A stretch of DNA of 20,000 nt from Cristatella mucedo (taxonomy: Eukaryota > Bryozoa > Phylactolaemata > Cristatellidae): positions 895,001 through 915,000 of the forward strand of contig WPIO01000064.1 of NCBI GenBank assembly GCA_009760855.2. The letters run 5' to 3'. The stretch's first letter is position 1. Each line of letters starts with the position of its first letter. A program made the position numbers and the translations under genes. Below are positions 1 through 9,937 of the stretch, one piece after another. Under the pieces are notes generated by a model that was not told where the DNA came from, made no database searches, and saw only the letters and a program-made list of their open reading frames with translations.

Positions 1-352
1 GGATTTACGGAGTTAATTGTGCGAACTCCCGAAGTCCGAGTTTAATAAACTAACTAACTATGCGCGCCTCGCTAGTGATGGTCCCAACCCCGAAGGCTGA
101 CCGCTGAAGCACCCCAAGATATGAGCAGCTAACTGAGTAACCGGCCGAACACAACTGTTCCGTCTAAGTGGCACAACTACACAGTTCAAGTTGCATTTAG
201 CTGTTCGTCGCCGTAGGTTCAACTTTCGTACTGTCGAAGCGTAGCCTCGCATCGGCTACCCGTGCTGCAGCATCCCCGAGCTCTGTCAGTCGTCCCGTTA
301 TAGTCTCTCTCGTCCGAACTCCTGACCTTGGACGTAGCTGCTATTTCTACTT
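1..352. other. no gene seen
   Basis: Mixed-composition sequence with stops in all frames. No RNA or repeat is recognised apart from a short AACTAACTAACTA run at 49-60. Confidence 0.6.
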
Positions 353-690
353 AAGCACATAAGTTGGTGCACATCCTGACCGAATCGTCTCCATTCTAAA
401 TTTAGCTGGTCCACAACTGGTGTCCTAGTCGAGCCCACTAAGGCAAGCACGTTAGTCGGTCCTTCTCCTAACCACATCGCCTGCACAAGACTCCATTCTA
501 AGCTGAGCTAGGTGGACTCGGGAGCCGGGCCTGTACTAGATGCCCTTGTCAAACCCACTAAGGCACAAGCACATTAGCTGGTCCATCCCCTAACCGCATA
601 GCCTGCACAAGGCTTCATTCTAACCTGAGCCAGGTGGACCAGGAGCCGGGTCTGTACTAGGTGCCCTCGTCGTACCCAATAAGGCGAGGG
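353..690. repeat. degenerate ~120-bp tandem repeat, about three units
   Basis: Units start at AAGCAC at 353, 445 and 567 and are about 92, 122 and 121 bases long. They share CCATTCTAA, CCCACTAAGGC, CTAACCRCAT and CCTGCACAAG. The first unit lacks about 28 bases present in the others (the GGAGCCGGG part). Copies differ at many positions, so the array is old. Confidence 0.75.
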
Positions 691-1267
691 CTCGCATCAC
701 GGCTGAGAACCTGAGAGCTGCCCTAGTGCGGCAAAGTAACGGCTTGTTTGGGGCTCCGATTCCTGCCTCGCCTTGCGACGAGGCCACGGAGATCGCCGTG
801 TTGGTCAATGCAGGTTTATTTAACCGGGCTAAGAAACCGACTGCCATGACAACGAGACATTTGACACTGGCGATCGAGGCCTAAGGTCCCAGCCCAAGGC
901 GTCATCATCGGTGAGCCTCTCAGGCTGCCGGCTCACCAGGAAAAGTGGGCTCGCACGGTGCAGAAGAGTGGCTCAGCGGTGCAGGTGAATGAGACTGGTA
1001 TTGCTAGTGCGTCGGCTCGGCCGCCAGCTGTCGATATAGCGTTTGGCACACTTTTCGCTGGCAAGTTTCATGGTAACAAAATATTGTTAGTAAATGGCAA
1101 CATTCTATCGCTGACCAGAAGCACTTGTCCAAAAACACCTCTGAGCTGGCGCACCCCAATTGAACAAAGAAAGTCAGAGTCCTGCAGTTGCAGCAGCATC
1201 AAGCAGAATCAGACGCATGCCTCCGCTGTGTCGCGTCGAGCGCTATGCACAAGCCATTGGCTGGTCT

Positions 1268-2289
<1,022 letters not shown>

Positions 2290-2375
2290 GATTGCTGATA
2301 TTTAAAGCGCCTGAATAGAGATCAAGTTCTTTTAGGGCGCTCTACAAAGTAATTGTATTTATTTATTTATTTAGC
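2290..2375 (+). mobile_element. SINE tail fragment
   Basis: Contains AAAGCGCCTGAATAGAG, then AGGGCGCTCTACAAA and (TTTA)4 at 2356-2373. A tRNA-like head is at most weakly visible upstream (AGGTCGCGAGC near 2271). Confidence 0.75.
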
Positions 2376-3100
2376 TGCCCATTAGCCAATAGCTGTAGTA
2401 TTAACAAGGGTAGATAGGTGGAGTGGGAGATGGTCTAGACGTCTTTTTCCTATTAGCTGATTTAACCGTCTCATTTATACAGCTGCGGAAGAGCCTCAAC
2501 TGCTTTCGCTACCGCCACTTGCAGTTGGCACCAAAGGATCGTCCAATGCACGATTCAAGCCCACTACCTCTAGCCTGTAGTATGGGACAGGTCTTTGGGC
2601 TGACACGCCCATAGTAGCCGTAGCCAGAGGTTGGAGCAGCCGCACGTCAGGAAATTTAGAACGATGCATCGGGTTGGGGTGACGCGAGGCAGGGGCTACT
2701 GTCGAGCGATGGCGACCGTGAAGGTCGGGGTTGATCGCATATGTTACAATCGCGGCTTACATTTCCGGACGTAACTAGGCCACAAGCGCAGTGCTTCACA
2801 GTGGTGCTAGTCACAACCGACGCGCGACGATGCCGCCGAATCTCTCTTAACCTTTGGCGCGGCTAGTGACCTGTAGGTGCAGTGCCAACGCACGCAGGTA
2901 TGCCGACAAAAGCGGGACGCGGCGCCGACGGAGGGCGCTCTCGCTTACGATAAAAAGTCCACAGCTGCGGCGGAAGGAAGTCCGTTTGAATGCGACAGAG
3001 GGTGATAGGCGTCCAGCAGAAGCGATGACGCATAGCAACTCTTGCACGGCCTAAAGTCCAGAGGAAAACTCAGCTCAACCGCAAAGGTACAACTGATTGC
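2376..3100. other. no gene seen
   Basis: Only short frames (up to about 66 codons) on both strands, overlapping each other. None resembles a known domain. Confidence 0.6.
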
Positions 3101-3250
3101 CTATGATAATTAAATATAATTCATATGCATAGCGTCCTACGAGAACTCAATCTCTATTCAGGCGCTTCGCGTATGCCGCGGGGCTCGAGCCCGCGACCTC
3201 GGCCTTGACCTTGTGTTGGGTCGAGCGCCTCAGCCGCTGGGCCAAACTGT
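3101..3250 (-). mobile_element. tRNA-derived SINE, near full length
   Basis: On the minus strand the element starts with an A box TGGCCCAGCGG (3234-3244) followed by CTGAGGCGCTCGA, like a Leu/Ser-type tRNA. It then has a B-box-like GGCTCGAGCCC (around 3181-3191), the tail block GCGCCTGAATAGAGATT, the box GGACGCTAT and a short AT-rich end. The order of Pol III promoter boxes followed by a LINE-like tail is that of a SINE. Confidence 0.85.
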
Positions 3251-5282
3251 CTCGCAGCTTTTCGGCTTCTTCGCTACCGCTAAACGTGGACTATCCACGC
3301 ACTATCGGCGCCCAGGGGCTACAAATCAGAAACCTTGAAATGATAAAAATATCTAGGCATTTGCAATCTGGCTTCTGGGACGGACGAGTTCTGGCATCGT
3401 TGGCGAGATTTTCAGCGACGGCCGTTGCACGGCCTGACGGACGGCTTCTTTCTGCTGTGCGGTCTGCCTAACGTAAAATGGGCGAGCAGCTAGCTTACAA
3501 GATATTCCGAACGCAGCGTCCACTTCAACGACGCGACGGATATTACTTGTGCTAAGTAAAAACAGCGTCGCTAAAGGAAAAGAGCACCAGTGGTGGAGCT
3601 GGAGCAAGTGAAGGAGATGCCAGGCACGGAAGTTTGCTCGTCGTGCAAAGGTGACGTCGTCTATTTAAAGTGCTTCCGCTGGCCGCTGAAACGTGACTCG
3701 GCGGTACGTATCGGAGCGTCGCTTGGGAAAGTGGATAGGGGCTCTATGCCAGGCGCCTAGCTGCCGGACGAAAACCGATGCCAGAACTAGGGACAGAGTG
3801 AAGATTAAAAGAGATATCGCCAACGTATCGAAGGGATTGGAAGAGGAGAAAAATGACTTCCGCTAAATGACAGCATCACCTTCACAGTCAAGCCTGCCTG
3901 CGTGCCTAGTTTCAGTTCGTAGAGTTGACCAAAGGAAATAAGGCTATCTCGGCGAAGCTGATCTGTTCACGTATGATACAGTTGTCTAGAATATGATAAG
4001 TCGCTGCGGTGCAGGTCTTCCTTCCTGCGTACCAAGACGCTTGTAGCTAGTGTAAAAATCCGTAGCCAGGCTTGCCTGCCGCGAACGTCGAAACTGCCAA
4101 ACCAGGCCAGTTCTTGGAGACCCACAGTGGCTCTCTCCGTGTAGCAACCTAACGACTTCGAGGTTCTGTCGCCCACTTTCAGGTCACGTTAGTTCTTTCT
4201 CCGGCTTAGAAAAGTCTATCCGAAATACTTTGTTACACTAGGCTTAGCATCGTCTTACCTCTCGCTCTCTCCTGACTCAAGTCGTTGATCCTAGAAATCG
4301 CCACTAACACGTCGTCGTCGCGCGACCTGACGACGTCGTGTAAGAGCATCCATAAGTCCACCTGTTCACCGCAGCAGCCGATTGGTGTCCGTGCGAATCG
4401 CTTGTGCGTGCGAATTGCCGCAAGATATTGGTTACGCGAATTAAAACGTTGGGGTGCAAGTCGCTGCCGCTATATTAACCCACTCCCAGAGACAGATCCC
4501 GCGAGAAACCGTCCGGTCTCGAGTCCCAGTGGTTGCCTCCCCCTGTCACGTAGCCGAGCCGGCGCCTGCTGTGTGCGAGACTCTGGCGACCCGATGGTAG
4601 CAGCCATCTAGCTTCTGACGACATGGCTGTGCGGAACGGGGGGGGGGCGGTGAGCTGGCTGATGGGACAAAAGATAAGTGTTCCGCGATAAAGCTTAGTT
4701 TACCCACACCTGAGCGGTCTTGTCCGACTCTGCAACGGCTTCTCGAATCGCAAAACTGTAACGACGCCACTCCGTTCTCAGTCGCTACTCTCGTCGACAC
4801 ATCCTTTGCCGTCTGTCTTTTTTCCGACCGACGCTCTGCAAGTTTGAACACTTATAGAGCATCCGATCCCGGTCGATTTTAACCACTTAATCACTGGGCC
4901 GAACCAGGGTCTTCCCGTGTTGCGTATTGGTTTACGCTTGATTCGTGCATGATTTTACATGCGTGTCTAACTAAGCACGACGATGGATGAGTGTTGTCAT
5001 CAGCTCCAGGTATTGCTTCTTATGCATTGACTTGTATCGACGCCTACGCAGAGATTAAGTCGTTCTGGGACACTGCAAAAAACGTATTGTTATTGCTCAC
5101 TGAACACGCCTGGATATGCTCTTACACTTACAGCAATCGCGAGGTAACCCTAGTCTGGCTACGGGTATCACTGTGATGAGAACACAAGGGAATGCGTGTA
5201 CGCATTACCTGATTTCGTCATGCCTTCGGGAGTTGAGTTGCGAGCAAACGAGTTTCTTCAGTGGTGGAAAAATGCACTGGTT
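3251..5282. other. no gene seen
   Basis: Frames up to about 108 codons, no more than expected by chance at this base composition, with no recognised domain. It holds a short GTCGTC-rich inverted repeat at about 4309-4340 and a G10 run at 4638. Confidence 0.55.
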
Positions 5283-5288
5283 AAAAAA
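5283..5288 (-). terminator. Pol III oligo-T terminator of tRNA-Pro
   Basis: Six A on the plus strand, read as T6 on the minus strand, start four bases after the mature 3' end of the tRNA. This is the usual Pol III stop. Confidence 0.85.
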
Positions 5289-5292
5289 TTTA

Positions 5293-5364
5293 GGGCCTGT
5301 CCGGGATTTGAACCCGGGACCTCTCGCACCCTAAGCGAGAATCATACCCCTAGACCAACAGGCC
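5293..5364 (-). tRNA. tRNA-Pro (anticodon AGG)
   Basis: On the minus strand, 72 bases fold as a cloverleaf. There is a 7-bp acceptor stem GGCCTGT/ACAGGCC with discriminator C, a D arm containing the A box TGGTCTAGGGG, and an anticodon stem CTCGC/GCGAG around loop TTAGGGT (anticodon AGG at 5330-5332). The T arm is CCGGG-TTCAAAT-CCCGG and contains the B box. There is no intron and no encoded CCA. A run of six T on the minus strand (5283-5288) lies just 3' and serves as Pol III terminator. The body is very like vertebrate tRNA-Pro, with paired changes in the acceptor stem, so it is probably functional. Confidence 0.96.
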
Positions 5365-5683
5365 TGACTGATAGTAATCGTTGTTTTAGTGATCCTGAGC
5401 GTGAAAAGGGGGCTGGGTGGTGGTGGGTGGGGGGGCGGCTGTCATGCATCGATGAATGCACTGGGGTGTCGGTTCCTGTGCTTCGCGGACAACCTGGCGA
5501 TGCCCCTCGCTGCAAGTTGACGCCTATGGAAGCGAACATTAAAGCAGCTTTTAGCTCTTCTTGTGTTAATTGGAACTTGCCTATCGCTGTGCCCCCTGTA
5601 GTTCGCGACAGAGTCGGCGGCGTCTGCGTCTGATGTGCGAATCAAACGACGCCCCCTACGACCTGCCCTGAGCGGTCGAGTTC

Positions 5684-5826
5684 TAATAATAATATAATTC
5701 ATTTATATAGCGCCCCAATAGAACTTAATCTCTATTCAGGCGCTTCACATTTGCCTCGGGGCTCGAGCCCACGACCTCAGTCAGACCTTGGTCGGTGCGA
5801 GCACCTTAAACGCTAGACTAAACTCA
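5684..5826 (-). mobile_element. tRNA-derived SINE, near full length
   Basis: Second copy in the same orientation: A-box-like TAGTCTAGCGT, GTCGTGGGCTCGAGCCC (B box), GCGCCTGAATAGAGATT, GGGCGCTATATAAATG and an ATT-rich end. It lies 320 bases from the tRNA-Pro gene, but its head is not that tRNA. Confidence 0.85.
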
Positions 5827-6589
5827 CTAATTCGTACTGAACTTTGCTGGATGCCAGTGTTATTGTCCTCGCTCTCCCAAGTCTCGCTGCTTCGTTGCTA
5901 TCGTAGTGACGAATTTTTTATATGCGGCATCACTAATGTCTAGGTGGATTTGCGGGTGACCAGAAGTGGTTTGCGTGCTCTGGAGCCAGTCCATCTTCGC
6001 CAGATGCAATGAACGATAGCGCGTCCATAGCGTTGTGCACAACGAAATTTTGGCCCAGGATAGTAAGTGTTGTCTCCTACTGGCTTATTCCTCAGATGTT
6101 GAGGAAATGGTAATTATTCGCTAAAAAAAAAGATACAACTTTGCTTGTATGACCAGGGTAGTGAATATCTTGAGACTGCGGTTCGCATTTCGTCTAAAAA
6201 ATGGCAACAAACTCACTTTGAAGTCATGCAAAAATAAACATTCAAAAAGGTTAAGACATTTCTAGATGTTCTAGATTTGCTTCTAGTTTGAGAATCGGTT
6301 TTTCGAAGAAGCCCCCAAACAGGGCCAGCAGGCACTTTTTGTTATGCTGTCCACGGTAACGGCGTTCAAATGTATCTCTGTCTGTAACTCCGCAAAGTCA
6401 TAAAGACTATTTGGGTGCAGGAGAGCTTTTTTATAGCGCTCTCACAGCCTAAGTGGCTTTCGGTACGCATTCGGTAGCCAACAGACTTCGTCTCACGTAA
6501 CAAAGAGAAAGTGGGAAGCATAGCCGAGTCAGGAGAGCAGTTGAGGTAGTGAGTAGCATAGCAGTAGCAGCTCAGAACGCTGAAAAGAA
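5827..6589. other. no gene seen; possibly old LINE-derived sequence
   Basis: No conserved coding signal. It lies downstream, on the minus strand, of the LINE relic near 6640 and may include its decayed 3' part. Confidence 0.5.
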
Positions 6590-6690
6590 TGAGCCGTAGT
6601 CGGCAGTAGGAGAGTAGTTGTCGTTGCGTAAGAATTGTGGAAGCGAGTTCCACAGCCTAGGACCGGCAGAACTAAAGCTTCAGTCGCCAA
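6590..6690 (-). mobile_element. L2/CR1-type LINE 3'-end relic
   Basis: On the minus strand, SFSSAGPRLWNSLPQFLRN is preceded by a stop. The motif (A/G)P(R/K)LWNSLP marks the last part of L2/CR1 ORF2. The usual LKTHLF end is not recognisable, so the piece is short or shifted in frame. Confidence 0.7.
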
Positions 6691-6824
6691 CGGTCTTTAA
6701 GCGGAGGAATGGGACAGCCGATTTATTGTCCACGACCTGAAGCCAGGGGTAAATACAGATCAGTAACACAGTCACTAAACAAATCGAGCTAGGGAGCGAA
6801 AGATAGACAGATAAATAGACAAAA

Positions 6825-7065
<241 letters not shown>

Positions 7066-9284
7066 GGGAGGGAGCATAAACGCAAGACTTTTGATCGTGT
7101 TTTATGCTCTACTAATGGTACCTACGAATAGACTGTTGCTATCGCACCCCCATTTGGCCGACTTGCCAGCTCGTGCCTCTAATTCACAAAGCTACGCATC
7201 GTCACCGACGCCTTTCATCAAACGGTGCAGGTGCCGCTGAGCAACGGCTCCGCTATGTAAGGGAGAAGAGCGTGGGGCGGGGCACCGCAAGCATACTGCA
7301 ACTACATACCCTGCCAGCACTGACGGCTGTTTCCTCTGTGGTGGAGGAGAGCGCAGGGGCGATGTTGTGCAGGCCAGCAACTTGTCTGGCCGACACAGAA
7401 ATAATTCCAGATGATTCGGCAGCCGCTTCTACATATGCTCGTGTAGCGGCATCGGAAACCCATAGAGGCTTACACCCCATCATATTTCGTTAGGGAGTTG
7501 GCCAGCACGTCAGCCACTGGGCTGCGACCCAGTGTCTTGCCTGCCTGTTAGGTTGGCACTTGGGCGAGTGCTAATGCTGCTGCTAGCAGCCAACCTTCCA
7601 GGACTGTGCTCTCTTTTCTCAGACGCCAACGAGCGACTTTCTTCGGTGCAAGTTGAGAGAGCGCTCCATTGTGACTCTGTCCTTAGCAGAAGTTTAGAGA
7701 GTACTCTGCTCTGACTGTCCGCCACCGGGTAGCCACGGCTTTCAGACGGCGAGCGCTCCCTGAAGGTCTCTAGGGTTCTAGGGAGTAGCCAGCACGTTGC
7801 AAAAGAAGGACGCTCCCTTCACATGAAAGGAGCGTCGAGTCAAAGCCTAGTCAATCACATTCAAATGACTACTTCAGCCCAGTAGCAGCAGCGGCTTCCG
7901 GTTCCAGCCTGTGTCTATATTTACGGTTACGGTTACGGTTACGTCTATGTTTATATCTATGGCTATTCGTGGAAGGCCATACGGCGCCCTATTTACATTC
8001 AAAGAAAGACACTCACTGCAGAGCATTCTTTAAATTAAAGGACATACGTCCTCGTACTCTCGCTGCCAAGGCGCGAAACTTCTTACGCCACCCGAAGCTG
8101 TAGCTAAATTCTTTTTTTGCATGTACAGCTTGCGGTTTTTAGCAGCAGCAACCAGTTCCAGTTAATAGCTTACGCTTAAAGGTTGAATCTGTAAAAGATC
8201 TCTTGAAGTTGATTGTGCGCCAGAGAAAAAAGAGTTGTGAGAAGAGTAGTACTGTTATTGTGGAGTTGCATTCATGCATTTGAGGCTGCTTCCTTCTTCA
8301 AGCGGGCTTAGTGAATTTGATGTTTCATCTTTAGATACTGCGTACGCGTACAAGCAGCAGTTCCTCTAAATATCCCATTGACATTCAAATTTGAGTACGC
8401 TGCATTACTCACTGCCTTTAACAGAGTAGAATTTTGTAAAAGCCATTGGTTTTTAACTGAATAGTATATAATTGTAGCGGTCTCATCTGCCTATTAATGC
8501 GAAATAGGTTCATTCCTCATCGGTGCTAGAATCTGCCGCATTAGCTTGCATCATTCATGTTACGATTTCCCACTTCCACTGTGCTAGATAGTTTATTCTT
8601 CAATGAAATAATGATCGGTACTAAAATGTTTGAATTAGAAGATGAGTATATAAGGTCGGAAGAAGACTGAAACCAACTCCTCTACCATACTTCTCTTGAT
8701 GGTTATATTGCATTGCTGGAATGCCGAACGGTTGATGAAGTGGTCAATTGAAAAGACATATCAAACACATTCCAGCTGCCAGTCGGACCCTCCTCAGATG
8801 CTCACCCTCAGGAACCTTTCAGCAAAAGTGCAAAGCTGCGCCTTAATTTTGACAAAGCCCACTTGCATGCGACTGTCTTCGCCGGCTCTGCTGGATCCTT
8901 ACCAAGCGTCATTCTAGCACGCCCTGACGCTAATTCCGTCTCCAGGCATTTATAGCGTATTGTCGCGCCTCGAACGCTTGAGAAACTGGCCTGGGCAGGC
9001 CTGGATCAGCACGCTATTGCTGAATCGGAGGCCATTTATTCCCTGATGCTTTTTGCTCCGGCCCAACCGCTTCTTTCTTTTGTTTCTGCTTCTGAGCCGG
9101 AGCCGGTGGCCATCTTCCATCGATCCGATGTCAGTCAGAGGGCCTCGGAGTCGCGAATTGCTTTCGCGTCTGCTCTAGCGTGCGTCGGGCTATCGCTGGA
9201 CGAGCGAGCTGCGACCGCCGATAGCCACCAGCCGGACACCAACGGCGCGAGCCCGCGCCGTCTCGTCCTCCCTTCCACCAGCAG
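7066..9284. other. upstream region of the aminopeptidase exons, no exon recognised
   Basis: Apart from the GGTTAC run, I see no family-like coding block. The missing 5' exons of the M1 gene could be expected in this direction, but motifs of the first beta domain (such as Y.L or GFYRS) were not found here. Confidence 0.5.
7921..7942. repeat. GGTTAC hexanucleotide run
   Basis: Three and a half units of GGTTAC, flanked by related TCTATGTTTATATCTATG sequence. It is not the usual animal telomere unit TTAGGG. Confidence 0.8.
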
Positions 9285-9426
9285 CAGAGCAGAGCAGGGC
9301 AGGGCAGAGCAGAGCTGGGCAGGGCAGGGCAGGGCAGGGCAGTGTACAGCAGGGCCGGGCAGGGCAGGGCAGGGCAGGGCAGGGCAGGGCAGGGCAGGGC
9401 AGGGCAGGGCAGGGCAGGGCAGGGCA
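9285..9426. repeat. (GGGCA)n pentanucleotide microsatellite
   Basis: About 28 units of the pentamer, with AGAGC, CTGGG, TGTAC and CCGGG variants in the first half and a near-perfect run from 9358 to 9426. It lies about 370 bases before exon a. The long open frames across it on both strands are produced by the repeat and are not good gene candidates. Confidence 0.95.
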
Positions 9427-9710
9427 GCGAAGGTTTTCGCCACAAATCAGTATGAATGCTTCGAGCCTACCGCACGGTCACGAAGGCGGTGCCGCGAAGG
9501 GCAGAGCGTTTCCCAGAGGCCGGATGCCAGCGCTGCAAGGCGGCGCCGGCGAGAAGCCGGTCTTGCACGGCAGACAGAGGGCGGCAAAGAGAAGACAGAG
9601 CTGCGCCAACTTTCCGCCAGAGAGCCGGAAGGGCGATCCCTCTAACTTCCTCGCGGCCTGGAGCGTGCTCTCGTGTCGCTCGAGGCCAAGAGCCCACGGC
9701 GATCGGCTGA

Positions 9711-9729
9711 GGCGGCGGCGGCGGCGGCG
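9711..9729. repeat. (GCG)6 trinucleotide run
   Basis: A short perfect CGG/GCG run 66 bases before the acceptor of exon a. It is in an open frame, but probably in the intron. Confidence 0.7.
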
Positions 9730-9795
9730 TTGCTGCCATCGTGCCGTGCCGCGACCGGGCTCGGAAGCCGAGAGCGCTCTGTCTGTACTTGCCAG

Positions 9796-9937
9796 GTTCC
9801 TGGCCACGTCGAAATTCGAGCCCGTCGATGCTCGCAAGGCGTTCCCCTGCTTCGACGAACCCAACTTGAAAGCCACGTTCACGGTTCGCCTGAGACACAA
9901 GTCCGACTACACTGCCCTGTCAAACATGCCGGTGGAT
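9796..9937 (+). CDS. M1 aminopeptidase exon a (first recognisable)
   Basis: Encodes the end of the N-terminal domain: [28 protein letters not shown] and ALSNMPVD. A pyrimidine-rich tract ending in TTGCCAG precedes it, and the donor after GAT is GTAAGG. It enters in phase 2 and leaves in phase 0. The open frame continues upstream of 9796, but the residues there are Ala/Arg-rich, low in complexity and unlike the family, so I place the acceptor at 9794-9795. Confidence 0.85.

Noticed and set aside
3234-3244. A-box/B-box pair as an independent tRNA gene
   Set aside because: No closed acceptor or anticodon stem. The sequence continues into the repeated tail block, so it is a SINE.
8647-8655. TATA-box-like TATATAAGG
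   Set aside because: A single short match in AT-rich DNA, with no recognised first exon or start site after it.
9046-9645. 199-codon plus-strand frame and the two Leu-Pro/Cys-rich minus frames opposite
   Set aside because: They are kept open by the GGGCA repeat and GC-rich sequence. There is no domain and no match to the M1 N-terminal domain.
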